Made by a program: the position numbers and the translations under genes
Notes under the pieces: model-generated
The model's input: the letters and a program-made list of their open reading frames with translations, nothing else
The model's database searches: none
What the model was told of the DNA's origin: nothing
Shown: positions 12,281-24,120 of the stretch, piece after piece
Position numbering within the stretch: the stretch's first letter is position 1
Layout: each line of letters opens with the position of its first letter
Source: Manis javanica
Taxonomy: Eukaryota > Chordata > Mammalia > Pholidota > Manidae
Direction: 5' to 3'
Length of the DNA stretch: 64,000 bases
Assembly (NCBI RefSeq): GCF_040802235.1
Contig: NC_133156.1
Coordinates: 180,804,351-180,868,350, forward strand

Positions 12281-12464
12281 CTCTCTTGGGGGTTGGGCGC
12301 ATGGGCTCCTGGCAGCCTGGCCATGCTCTCACAGGGTTGAACAGTGCCTCCCGCTCACTCTGTAACATGTTCTGAAGCTTCCTCTCCTGAACTATTAACT
12401 TCAGGCGCTTTATCCGCTCTCCAGAGCGGGAGATGAAGTCAGGTCTGTGAAGCTGAAGTGACTC
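12281..12464 (-). CDS. ALMS1: ALMS1 exon 20, start of ALMS motif
   Basis: This 184-nt exon gives 61 codons plus 1 nt. It begins ESLQLHRPDFISRSGERIKR and continues LKLIVQERKLQNMLQSERE. This is the first part of the C-terminal ALMS motif, a basic, probably helical region shared with CEP295 (KIAA1731) and C10orf90 and linked in the literature to centrosome targeting. Acceptor ctcctcag, donor gtacct. The stretch after LFN (PVRAWPGCQEPMRPTPKR) differs from my memory of the human protein but keeps frame and length. Confidence 0.96.
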
Positions 12465-13176
12465 CTGAGGAGGAGAAAAAGCCCCAGAGCTCACATTAAT
12501 GATGCAGTCTGTTCTCCAAGGCCTGGAAGAACAGTACTTGCCTAACAGGTTTGGAGAGCCTGTTCCTAAAATGCAGAAAATATCTAGAGCTGAAGAATAA
12601 TCTAACAATTCTGAGTGGGAGAGCTCCAGTAATGAAATCAGAGGGATCAAAGAAATGCCTTTGGAATAAGCCAAGAACTAAGACTGGTAATTACAAGTCT
12701 TTCAAATGTCGATGGGATAGAGCTTGGCCCATTGTGCTATTTTAAATTTCTTTTCAAACAAACACATCATTAAATAACATTTCCTTTAGCTACCAAGATA
12801 CTCATAAATAAATAAGAGACTCATCCCCTTTGAAGTCCTGTGTTAAGCAGGAATAGGAGTTGTGTAAATGGAGGAACAGACAGAAGGCTGACAATCATCA
12901 GGCGTCCACAGCACCCTCCAGGAGGCTCTCTGCAAGCCTGTGAGCAGCATCACAATGCCCACCCTTCCACTGCCTTGTCCCCACATATGTGACTCAGAAT
13001 GCCTGACAGTAAGGCAGCCTTTGCTGATGAGAGTGAGCACAGATGACCTGTGGAGGTGCTAGAAAGGAGGTCACACAAGTGCACTTCAAAAGGCCAAGTC
13101 AGATTTGACTTCTTTGTTGTCTCCCCCTTCTGTCCCCCTTAAATATGTGGCTAAACTTAACCCAAGGTCACTGCAC
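12465..13176. other. Intron 19 unique sequence
   Basis: Short intron between exons 20 and 19; nothing else recognised. The open frames reported by reading either strand here have no support. Confidence 0.6.
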
Positions 13177-13406
13177 CTGCAGGGATGCTCTCACAAATGG
13201 CTTCAGTGGATCTCTGCCGTGGCTGGCCTGTGACCCACAGCTGTCCATGTGCTGTCCCTGCCAGTTCTGTTCCCGCAGTGGCTCCCTCCAGGGTTTGGTG
13301 TTGGTTACTGGTGCAAACCAGGCAATACCAGGGCCATGACACTGGGGTAGGTTTTCCTTCTTAGGAACAGACTTCACATTTTCCACAGGAACAAACCATG
13401 AAACTC
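13177..13406 (-). CDS. ALMS1: ALMS1 exon 19
   Basis: This 230-nt exon gives a split Gly codon then 76 codons from VSWFVPVENVKSVPKKENLP to KPFVRASLQ. Acceptor cctatag, donor gtgcag. Two related WF.P motifs are visible (SWFVPV and AWFAPV), followed by KPWREPLREQNWQGQH. The paired motif suggests a short internal repeat that may bind a partner; that function is inference. The final SLQ runs directly into the ALMS motif encoded by exon 20. Confidence 0.95.
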
Positions 13407-13698
13407 CTATAGGAAATATTTTTAAGAAAAAAGATTTTTCATTTTTCTTATCACAGACATGCATAATATAGGCACTCAGGGGACTCAGCTGTCAGAGGCC
13501 ATGCCACCAGGATGCTCTGGAGTCTGCTGAACTGTAGGTATATTCTATTAATTCTAGTGCTAGATACTTTGAAAATTTGCCCGGGTGGTGCTTGGGAAGA
13601 TGGGTCAACACAGTTATTTAGAAATAAAGATCTTAGCAATGCAAGACACTTAAAATTCACTAGGTTTTGTGCTACAAAACCAGGAATTAGAAACTGAC

Positions 13699-13902
13699 CT
13701 TCACAACAACTGTGCTTATTCTTCCTTAACTTTTTGTCCCCAGCATAACTGGTGAGAAGGCTTTTCTCTTCAGTTTTTTCTTCTGACGAAGAAGTCACAT
13801 CACTGTCCTCTTCTACTTTAGCTTCGCTAGAACTTGGAGTTGGGAAAGTCATCCCAGCATCTCGAGTATGTTTTCTGATGCCATTCACAATCTCCAAATG
13901 AC
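13699..13902 (-). CDS. ALMS1: ALMS1 exon 18
   Basis: This 204-nt exon gives a split Gly codon, 67 codons from HLEIVNGIRKHTRD to KNKHSCCE, and 1 nt of the next Gly. The acceptor is tttcccctcag and the donor gtcagt. The middle contains TFPTPSSSEAK followed by an acidic Ser/Glu-rich run, probably disordered. An overlapping methionine-initiated frame reads on past the donor into intron, but the intronic part has no family similarity. Phases fit exons 17 and 19. Confidence 0.95.
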
Positions 13903-14051
13903 CTGAGGGGAAAGATCATAGATCTTTGGGAGGCAGCTCAAGACTGCACTAGCAGGTATACTCAAGTCAGTAAATGAAAACTTATTAAGGCTTTAATAAC
14001 ACAGGCTACTGCCTCCTTTGAGTGGTGTAGTGTGGTGAAGGTGGGGTACGC

Positions 14052-14134
14052 AGGAGAGAGGGAAAGAGGCAGGACAGAGAGATGGAGAGTGAAAGAGAGA
14101 GAGGGAGGGAGAGGAAGTAGGAGAAAGAAAGAAG
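14052..14134. repeat. (GA)n purine-rich low-complexity tract
   Basis: A run of GAGAGAGGGA-type repeats, imperfect, in intron 17. Confidence 0.8.
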
Positions 14135-14319
14135 GCTTATATTTTGAAGTCATTTAGATATTAGAGGGAAAGATCTACCAATACGGATTCAATACATACA
14201 GATTTCAGTTCTGATGCTGAGTGAGAAAGACAGTAAAATACTTATAGTCTCACTGGTAATCACCCAGGTACAGAAGGGATTCACAGATGTAAAGGTAAGA
14301 CTGAGGGAAAAAACCCAAG

Positions 14320-14998
14320 GGGAAAGCTTATTTTTGCTTTATTAAGTCAAAGGATATAGAAAAACAAAGTAAATAGCCTCTTTCCCACTCCTGTTCTCCA
14401 CTCACACAGTTTATAATCCCATAATTCTAGAGAATTTTTTGCACACATTCAAGAAATTCCCATTTTTTAAAATACATGGACTAGCATGTTATATATACAC
14501 TGTTTTATGCCCTGATTTTTCTTTTTAATTATGTATTTTGGAGATCTTGACATAGTAGAGGGAGAGCTTCCTCATCCTATATAGGATTTCATTATATGGG
14601 TGAACAATAATGTATTTAACCATTTGGCTATTAATGGACATCTATGTTAATTTTTATTTTTTGCTAAAATAAACAATACTTCTGAACACGTGCCAGTTTT
14701 GCACATATGCACGGTGTATCTGTAGGCTAAATTTCCTAAGTAAAAATGCCAGTTCAAAGTAATTTTGATAGAAATTGATAAATTGCTTGTCACAGGGGTT
14801 GTACCCCAACTTATACGCCCACTAGAATGTATGTTTACCTATTTCCTTACACTTTTGCCCATGCATTTGCTCTCAAATTCAGATTTTTGCCAATCTGACA
14901 GGTGAAAAATAGCATTTGAGTATAGTTTTAATCTTCATTTCTTTTATTTTGAGAGAGGTTTAGTATTTTATATGTTTAAGAACTGCTTGCATTTCAAT
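14320..14998 (-). mobile_element. L1M-type fragment abutting ALMS1 exon 17
   Basis: Antisense L1M/HAL1 order: tttggagatcttgacatagt, tggctattaatggacatcta, gtatctgtaggctaaatttc, tttgccaatctgacaggtga and tatatgtttaagaactgctt. It runs to within about 28 bp of the exon 17 donor site. Confidence 0.8.
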
Positions 14999-15024
14999 GG
15001 AAATGTTAAATTCAAGTAATTTAC

Positions 15025-15145
15025 CTGCTTGCACGCCCTTGTTTAACATGTGTACATTTTGGTTGTTGCAAAAGGTAGAGTTTGAGTTCCAGAAACTACT
15101 GGTAGAAGATGATATACAGTCAGAAGAAATCATATGCCTTGCCAC
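15025..15145 (-). CDS. ALMS1: ALMS1 exon 17
   Basis: This 121-nt exon gives 40 codons plus 1 nt, running from VARHMISSDCISSSTSSFWN to NVHMLNKGVQA. The acceptor is tgttttccag and the donor gtaaat. The Ser-rich start and the NSTFCNNQNVHMLNKG segment match my recollection of ALMS1 immediately after exon 16. Phase (0 in, 1 out) matches exons 16 and 18. An old L1 fragment ends about 28 bp beyond the donor site, so very little unique intron flanks this exon on its 3' side. Confidence 0.94.
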
Positions 15146-15839
15146 CTGGAAAACAAAAGAGACCCTGTTACCATTACCTGCAGTCAATGGCACAGTTACC
15201 CGCAGGATAAGAAAACACACAAGTCACCGAGAGCCTTTTCTAATCCAATTCAATTGTTGAGATGAAGTTGCCAGGAAGCTTATAACAATGTGAACATGCT
15301 ACCACATAATTTGTGATATGGAGGGGAGTGTTGCTGTAATTATATAAGGGTCTAAGCTGTTTCAAGAGGGTAAGACATAAAGACTTGTATTACGGGTATG
15401 TTCACAGGGCTTGAAAAAACCATGAAGAGGATGCTAGCCAAACAATAGCCTGGTGGGTCTTCTGAACGAAACTCTAACTTGACACCTACATAAAATTTTG
15501 ATATGAGATAAAGAGGCTGGGGATAATGAAATACAGTGGTGAGCTGCAGACATAGTGCTTTCCAACATGATCAGACTCAGATGCTTTTATGAGAATAAAT
15601 CTACAAAGAGCTGAAAGGCCCCATGAGAAGTCCTGAGTGAGTGGAATACTGCAAATAGCATTAAAGGGCCCAGAGGCCTTTTTAGTTATGTTCAGAGCAA
15701 GTAGAGCAATGACAGGCAAGTTCCTGAATTAAAAGTGATGGTGAAATGTTAGTGGGTAACAAAAAGCTTATCAAATATAGAATAAATGGTATATATAAAT
15801 ACATGTGAATATACTATAAATCTATCAACATTCAGTATA

Positions 15840-15965
15840 AAACAGTATTTCTTAAACTTACTCATCATAACAATCTCCTGGGGGAGAGGCCCTAACTCAG
15901 AACAATGAATTCAAATCTCTAGTGAAGAGGTCTGGGCATCTATGTTTTGAATAAATGCTTGTCTA
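15840..15965. repeat. Possible MER5-like hAT fragment
   Basis: The stretch tatttcttaaacttactcat ... caatctcctgggggagaggc ... gtctgggcatctatgttttg weakly follows MER5A/B order. Too diverged to be firm. Confidence 0.35.
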
Positions 15966-16239
15966 CTTAAGTAAGCTGGTAGAGGTGAATTAAAGCCCAA
16001 GACAGGAAAGGAAACTGCAAGTATCTACTTCCCTGAACTAGATAAAACTATATTCTAGGGCCTTCAGGAAACCTGAAACAGAATCCTGGAGGGAAGGATC
16101 TACATTAGATGTCTGGGGACAGGAAATGTTTTAGTTTTCAAAAAGTTAAACATTGCAAACTGGAGGGTTTAAGAATGACAACCTGAAAAATTTCAAGACT
16201 TGCACACTGAAAAGTACAAAATGTCAGTGGGAGAGCTAA

Positions 16240-17085
16240 ATAAATAGCGAGACATCCCACATATGTAATTTAAAATGGACAGAAGATTTGAAGAGACATT
16301 TCATCAAAGAAGACATAAGAGTGGCCAATGAGCATATGAAAAGATGTTCAACATCATCAATCATTACAGAAATGCAAATTAACATCACAATGAGATAGCA
16401 CTTCACATCCACTAGGGTGACTATAATAAAAAAGATGGGCAATACTAAGTGCTGACAAGGAAGCAAAGAAACTGGAACCCTCACATATTGCTTGTGGGAA
16501 TGTAAAATGGTACAGCCACTTTGGAAAACACTTTGACATTTTCTTAAAAATGAAACAGAATCTTACCATTTGACCCAGCAATTCTAGGTATATACCCCAA
16601 AGAGATGAAAACATATGTCCACACAAAAAATTTTACACAAATGTTTGTAGCAGCATTGTCCATATTATCCAAAAAACAAACCAACAATCCCCATGTCCAG
16701 CTGGTAACTGGATGAACAAAATGTGGTATATACATATAACATAAAACTAATCGGAAATAAAAAGGGACTAATGATATATACTACAATAGGAATGAACCTT
16801 GAAAACATTATGCTAAGCAAAAGATGCCAGATATAAAAGACTACATTATATTATTCTATTTACATGAAGTGTCCAGAAAAGGCAGAGGCAGATTAGAGGT
16901 TGTCTGGGGCTGGGAATGTGGACTGATTGCAAACAGGTATAAGGGGCCTTTTTGTGGTGACAGAAATGTTCTAAAACTGGATCATGGTGATGATTGCAAA
17001 ACTTTATAAATTTACTAAAATAACTGTAGTTAAAATGGATGAATTTTATGGTATGTAAATTATACTTCAATAACTTGTTTTAAAA
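16240..17085 (+). mobile_element. L1 3' end (L1MB/ME-like)
   Basis: Contains caaagaagacataagagtgg, aacatcacaatgagatagca, gggaatgtaaaatggtacag, ccaaagagatgaaaacatat, and the 3' UTR blocks gtctggggctgggaatgtgg and 'ggtatgtaaattatacttca'. ORF2 is degenerate. Confidence 0.88.
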
Positions 17086-18797
17086 ATCTCCGTAAAGAGA
17101 CGCAAGAACTAATAACATTGAGAAGCTTTGGAAAGGAGAGCTGGGAGCCAAGGGAGCAGGAGTAAAAAGGCAAATACTCTTTTACACATTAAAAATTTTT
17201 TATCATGTGATTACATTACCAGTTTAAGTGAGAATAAACAATACAAAAACAGGGAAGCATGTGGCAATAAAGGTTTAATGTCTCCACTGAGTTCAACAAG
17301 TATAACACATTAGGCCATAGAAATGTTCTAGACACAGAAAGGAAGGTGATTAATCTGCTCTGTCAATTTGCTCTCACCATCTGAAGCACAATGTGTTTAA
17401 CTCAAAGGGACATGTTTAAAAATAGGATAATGATGAACTTTAACAGACCCAAAAGCTGCTTAGGAAAGGGATGAAGAAAGCAAGGAATGGTTCAAAAAGT
17501 GAAGACCTGAGGAAAAAAAACTTCAGAGAATGCAGCGGGGACCCAAGATGTAGATTAGACCTATTTTCTGTGTTTTCAGAGAGCAGACTAGGAACAGAGA
17601 CAGGAAATCCAATGCAGGAAGATTTTTGATCTTTGTATCTGAAAACCTCTGATAACTGAAGCCTTAGACAAATGGAACAAGCTGCCCAGGAGTGAGTGAT
17701 GGAGCAGTTAAAGTAGAAGCTGGAGTGCTTTGTGGTACAGATGCTGCAAAAGTGCTGATGGTCCCTTCCAAGCCTGAGCCTGTGAACCTCCAGCACTTCC
17801 AAAACAGAGAACCACTGGGTGTGAAAAAACCATGTCTGGGGGATTGGCTTAAAGATGGCAGTGTGAGAAGTGAGACAGAAACATCCTCCCAAAACTACAT
17901 AAAATATAGCAAATACAACAAATCCTGAAAGAGCGACCGGAAAGACTCCGACAGACTGCCTACATCTAAGGTAAAGGGAAGACTTCACGGAAAAGGGTAA
18001 AGTAGCAAAGCTGTGATCTGGTGGGACGCAAGCCCTCCCCCCACCCCAGGTCACTGGCAGAAGGAAGAGAAACAGAACAGGGAGGTGGCAGAAGCCAAGG
18101 ACTGCTGAACACACAGCCTTGGAGATCTGCTCTAGGAGCATGAACCCACATTGCATGGTGCCCTGGAGATTAGTGTGGTTGGAAAGTAAAGACAGGCAGA
18201 ATACTTGGAAAGACAGAGATTCCAGCTGCTTGTGGAGAACAGGTACCCACAACTGGCTGGTCTGGGACAAAAGAAAGGCAGGTACTTTGAAAGACTTCCC
18301 AAGAGCAAGAGGGCTGCTAAAGGGCATAGAGCTTGCTGCTCAGAAAGGACAGGTGAACAATATAATCCCACCACATTCAGCCCAGAAGGTTGGAAAGTCT
18401 CAGGACCATCAAGCATTCCATCCCCTTTGTTGGCAATGTGCTGAGGCCCCCCACGGTGATAAGCAGCCTCCCGCTCCTTTCTCTCATCCAACACTGTTTC
18501 ACAAACCTGCTGCCCCCACCGAGCCCGGCCAGCTGGAGGGCAGATCTGCCTACAGCAGCTAAGGGAAATAAAGGAGAGACTCTTCCCTGTATGCTTGGTC
18601 CACTGGCCCTCACAGAGGACGCAGGCAATGCAGCTGGGAAGCAGGAAAGAGCTCTTTCCCCATGACAGGCACCAGTGCTGCTCACCTGCGACCCCTACCA
18701 TTGCTCCAGGTGCTGGGGAGCTCCAGAGAGTAGAGCTTTTGGGCACTAGAGGGTAGTGTCTACACAAAGATATTATTCTAGAGTAATCAATACAAAC

Positions 18798-19695
18798 ATG
18801 AAACAGCAAAGGAACCTGGTACAAACCCAAATCCCACAAAAACCAGAAAGAGGGCCAAATGAAACTGAAATCACCAATCTTCTTGATAAACATTTTAAAA
18901 TAAAAATCATAAATATGCTCATGGAGCTACAGAAAAATATTCAAGACTGCAGGGAGGAATTAAAGAGATAGAAACTTTGAAAAATACAGTATCTGAAATG
19001 AAACATAAAATGGACAGATTTAAAACCAGATTAGATGAGGCAGAGGAGATAGTAAATGAAACAGAAATCAGAGAATAGGACTATAAAGAGGCTGAGGCAC
19101 AGAAAGAAAAAAAAGGATCTTTAGGGATGAAAGAATATTAAGAGAACTGTGTGATCAATCCAAATAGAACAATATTTGCATTATAGGGGTACCAGAAGAA
19201 GAAGACAGAGAAAAATGGATAGAAAATGTCTTTGAGAAGGTAATTGCTGAAAAATCCCCTAATCTGGGGGTGGAGATGGTCTCTCAGGCCAAGGAAGTGC
19301 ACACATCTCCCAACACAAGGGACCCAAGGAAGACAATACCAAGACACATAATAATAAAAATGGCAAAGACCAAGAATAAGGACAGAGTATTAAAAGCAGC
19401 CGAGAGAGAAAAAAGATCACATACAAGGCTATCATCAGACTTCTCAGCAGAAACCTTACAGGCCAGAAGGAAGTGGCATGATATATTTAATGCAATGAAA
19501 CAGAAGGGCCTCAAACCAAGAATACTCTACCCAGAAAGATTATCATTTACATTTGAAGGAGGGATTAAACAATTTCCATATAAGCACAAGTTGAGGGAAT
19601 TTATCTCCCACAAGCCATCCCTACTGTGTATCATGGAGGGACTGCTACAGATGGAGGTGCTTCTAAGGCTGCACAGATGTCATCAGAGAAAATAA
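18798..19695 (+). pseudogene. L1 ORF1 (RNA-binding protein) remnant
   Basis: It starts MKQQRNLVQTQIPQK and reads into a coiled-coil-like segment ending with a stop at 18969-18971. The C-terminal RNA-binding part is open from 19270, with TPRHIIIKMAK-type text (here TIPRHIIIKMAKTKNKDRVL), RLSSDFSAETLQARRKWHDI and RILYPERLSFTFEGG. Intact ORF1p forms trimers that coat L1 RNA; this copy is interrupted in the middle and at least one frameshift separates the parts. Confidence 0.85.
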
Positions 19696-19948
19696 AACCA
19701 CAGTAAAGGAAGTAGACTTCTCATTAGGTAAAAGACAATTAATAGGTAAGCAAATGCAAAATTAAATCAACTACCCACAAAGTTAGTCAAAGGATACATA
19801 AAGAATACAGAATATGATACCTAATACATAAAGAGGGGAGGAGGAAGAAAAAAAAAGAACCTTTAGATTGTGTTTGAAATACTATACTAAGCGAGTTAAA
19901 TCAGACTGTTAGACAGTAAAGAAGCTGCGCTTGAACCTTTGGTTACCA

Positions 19949-22900
19949 TGAATCTAAAGCCTGAAATGGCAATAAGTACATACCTGTCGATAATCAGCCT
20001 AAACATAAATGGACTAAATGCAACAATCAAAAGACACAGAGGTACTGAATGGATAAAAAAATAAGACCCATCTATATGCTGTCTACAAGAGACTCACTTC
20101 AAACTCAAAGACATACACAGACTAAAAGTAAAGGGATGGAAAATGATAGTTCATGAAAATAATAGGATGAAAAAACCAGGAGTTGCAGTAACTGTATCAG
20201 AGAAAAGACATCAAAACAAAGAAAGTAACAAGAGACAAAGAAGGACATTACATAATGATAAAGGGTTCAGTCCAACAAGAGGATATAATCATTAAAAATA
20301 TCTATGGACCCAGTATAGGAGCACCTACATACGTGAAACAAGTTCTAACAGAATTAAAGGGGGAAACAGAATGCAATGCATTCATTTTAGGAGACTTCAA
20401 CACACCACTCATTCCAAAAGACAGATAAATCAGACAGAAAATAAGTAAGGAGACAGAGGGACTGAATAACACATTAGAACAGATGGACCTGATAGACATC
20501 TACAGAACACTCCACCCAAAAGCAGCAGTATATACATTCTTCTCAAGTGCACATGGAACATTTTCAAGAACAGATCATATACTAGTTCACAAAAAGAGCC
20601 TCAGTAAATTTAGAAGGATTGAAATTGTACCAACTAGCTTCTCAAAGGTATGAAACTAGAAATAGATTATGCAAAGAAAACAAAAAAACCCACAAACACA
20701 TGGAGGCTTAAGAACATGCTCTTTAAGAATCAATGGATCAGTGACCAAATAAAAACAGAGATCAAGCAATATATGCGGACAAATGAAAACAATAACTCAA
20801 TGCCGCAAAGTCTGTGGGGCACAGCGAAGGCTGTGCTAAGAGGGAAGTATATTGTAATACAGGCTTACCTCAAGAGAGAACAATCCCAAATGAACAGTCT
20901 AAACTCACAATTAATGAAACTAGAAAAAGAAGAACAAATGAGGTCCAAGGTCAGTAGAAGGAGGGACATAATAAAGATAAGAGCAGAAATAAAATTAAGA
21001 GGAATAAAACAACAGAGAGAATCAATGAAACCAGGAGCTGGTTCTTCAAGAAAATAAACAAAACAATACACCCCTAGTTACTCTTATCAAGAAAAGAGTC
21101 TACACACATAAACAGAATCAGAAATTAGAATGGAAACATCACTATGGACACCACAGAAATACAAAAAAAAAATTAGAGAATACTATGAAAAATTGTATGC
21201 TAACAAACTGGATAACCTAGGAGACATGGACAACTTTCTAGAAAAATACAACCTTCCAAGGATGACCCAGGAAGAAACAGAAAAACTGAATAGACCAATT
21301 ACTAGCATGAAAATTGAACTGGTAATAAAAATACTACCTACGTACCAAAACCCTGGACCAGATGGTTTCATCACTGAATTTTATCAAACATTTAGTGATG
21401 ACCTAATACCTATCCTCCTTAAAGTTCTCCAAAAAGTAGAAGAGGAGGGAATACTTCCAAACTCATTCTATGAGGCCAGTATCACTCTAATATCAAAACC
21501 AGGTAAAGACACCACAAAAAATGAAAATTACAGACCAATCCCTAATGAACATAGATGCAAAAATACTCAACAAAATGTAAGCAAACTGAATTCAAAAACA
21601 CATCAAAAAGATCATCCATCATTATCAAGTAGGACTTATTCTAGAGACAGAAGGATGGTAGAATATTTGAAAATCCATCAACAACATATACCACATCAAC
21701 AAAAGGACAAACATCTCCCGATTATCTCCATAGATGCTGACAAAATTCAATACCCATTCAAGACAAAAATTCTCAACAAAATAGGTACAGAGGACAAGTA
21801 CCTCAACATAATAAAGGCCATATATGACAAACCCACAGCCAAAATCATACTTAACAGTGAAAAGCTGAAAGCTTTTCCTTTAAGATCGGGAACAAGACAA
21901 GGATGCCCATTCTCCCTACTTTTATTCAACATAGTTCTAGAGGTTCTAGCTATGGCAATCAGACAACACAAAGAAAAAAAAGACATCCAAATTGGTAAAG
22001 AAGAAGTTAAAATGTCACTATATGTAGATGATATGATATTATACATAAAAAAATCCCAAAGACTCTCCCCAAAAACTACTAGAACTAATATCTGAATTCA
22101 GCAAAGTTGCAGGATACAAATTTAATACACAAAAATCTGTTGCATTCCTATATTATAATGATGAACTAGCAGAATGAGAAATCAGGAAAACAATTCCATT
22201 TACAATTGCATCAAAGAGGATAAAATACCTAGGAATAAACCTAACCAAGAAGGTGAAAGACCTATACCCTGAAAACTACAATACATTCATGAGAGAAATT
22301 AAAGAAGACCTCAATAAATGGAAATACATCCCCTGCTCATGGATAGGAAGAATTCATATTGTCAAAATGGCCTACCTGATGCAATCTACAGTTTCAATGC
22401 AATCCCTATCAAAAAATACCAACAGTATTCTTCAATGAACTAGAAAAATACTTCTAAAACTCACATGGAACCACAGAAAACTCCAAATAGCCAAAGCAAT
22501 GATGTGAAGGAAAAAGAAAGTGGGGGGATTACACTCCCCAACTTCAAGCTCTACTACAAAGCCACTGTAATCAAGACAATTTGGTACTGGCTCAAGAATG
22601 GACCCATAGATCAATGGAAGAGAATTAAGAGCCCATATATAAACCTACACATATATGGCCAATTAATATATAATAAAGGAGCCAGGGGGAAACAGGAGCC
22701 TCTTCAACAAATGGTGCTGGCAAAACTGGACAGCTACATGTAAGAGAACGAAACTGGATTATTGTCTAACTCCATACACAAAAGTAAACCTGAAATGGAT
22801 AAAAGACCTGAAACCATAAAAGTCATAGAAGAAAATCTCTTGAAAATAAACATGAGCAACATTTTCATGAACACATCTCCTCAAGGAAGGGAAACAAGCA

Positions 22901-23664
22901 AAAATGAACAAATGGGACTACATCAAACTAAAAAGCTTCTGTACAGTAAAGGACACTGTCAGCAGAACAAAAACGCAACCTACAATATGGGAGAATACAT
23001 TCATAAATGATATATTCAACAAGCGGTTAACATCTAGAATATATTAAGAGCTTATACGCCTTAGCGCCCAAAGAACAAATAACTCGATTAAAAAATGGGC
23101 AGAGGATCTGTACAGACACTTCTCCAAAGAAGAAATTCAGATGGCCAACAGGGACATGAAAAGATACTCCAAATCACTAATCAACAGGGAAATGCAAATT
23201 AAAACCACGAGATATCACCTCACACCAGTTAGGATGGCCAAAATCAAAAAGACTAGGAACAAGAAATGCTGGTGAGGATGTGGAGAAAGGTATGGTATGT
23301 GGGAATGTAAATTGGTTCAACCAGTATGGAAAGCAATGCGGAGGTTCCTGAAAAAACTAAAAATAGAAATACCATTTGACCCAGGAATTCTACTCCTAGG
23401 AATTTACCCAAAGAAAACAAGATCCCTGATTCAAAAAGACATATGCACCCCTATGTTTATCACAGCACTATTTACAATAGCCAAGATACGGAAATAACCA
23501 AAGATGTGATACATATACACAATGGATTCTGTACAGCCATAACAAGAAAACAAATCCTACCATTTGCAACAACATGGATAGAGCTGGAGAGTATTATGCT
23601 CAGTGAAATAAGCCAGGCAGAGAAAGACAAGTACCAAATGATTTTACTCATTTGTGGAGTATAA
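19949..23664 (+). pseudogene. L1 ORF2 (endonuclease/reverse transcriptase) remnant
   Basis: The start codon context reads MNLKPEMAISTYLSIISLNI, the N-terminal endonuclease typical of L1. The endonuclease part (to about 20650) is cut by several stops. The RT core is open from 21130 to 22095, with [33 protein letters not shown] and the catalytic box [10 protein letters not shown], where most L1s have FADD. The C-terminal part (22253-23664) is broken again. Not functional. Confidence 0.88.
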
Positions 23665-24120
23665 CTACAAAGCAAAACTGAAGGAACAAAACAACAGCAG
23701 GCACTCAGACTCCAAGAAGGGACTAGCGGTTACCAAAGGCGAGGGATTGGGAAGGGTGGGTGGGAAGGGAGGGGGAAGGGAATTAAGGGGAATTATGATT
23801 AGTTACGGGGAAGATAGTGTAACAGAGAGAAGACAAGTAGTGACTGTCTCATCTTGCTACGCTGGACAGTGACTGTGGTGGGCTGTGGGGGGGGACTTGA
23901 TAATATGGGTGAATGTCATGACCACAATGTTGCTTTTGTGAAATCTTCTTAATATTGTATATCATTGATACCTTTATAATAAAAAAACCCACATCTACAT
24001 CTGACTAAGTGATGAGCCTTGGTGCGTTTGTTTCCAGTTCTAAGTTCAAATCTCATCCAGATTAATTCCTGCCTATAAAAAGGTAAACATGAAAAAATAT
24101 AATATACTCTAAACCATGAA

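Larger units (their letters stand above)
17840..23990 (+). mobile_element. Near full-length young L1 (6.1 kb)
   Basis: A complete L1 layout is visible: 5' UTR (about 17840-18797, GC-richer, beginning agatggcagtgtgagaagtg), ORF1 remnant, inter-ORF spacer, ORF2 remnant, a G-rich tract in the 3' UTR (23743-23790), and a short A-rich tail after AATAAAAAAA near 23980. Both ORFs carry stops and frameshifts, so it cannot move by itself. Its 3' UTR is shared with the copies ending at 47290, 57750, 33365 and 60565, defining the young L1 family of this genome. No clean target duplication was found. Confidence 0.92.

Noticed and set aside
17440..18893. Long minus-strand open frames of 295 and 253 codons
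   Set aside because: They lie antisense to the intron flank and the L1 5' UTR, overlap each other in different frames, and have no family similarity. Chance frames.
17821..23997. aaaaaacca...ctggg / aaaaaaccca...tctac as target duplication of the near full-length L1
   Set aside because: The match is confined to the A-run and a few bases; not convincing.
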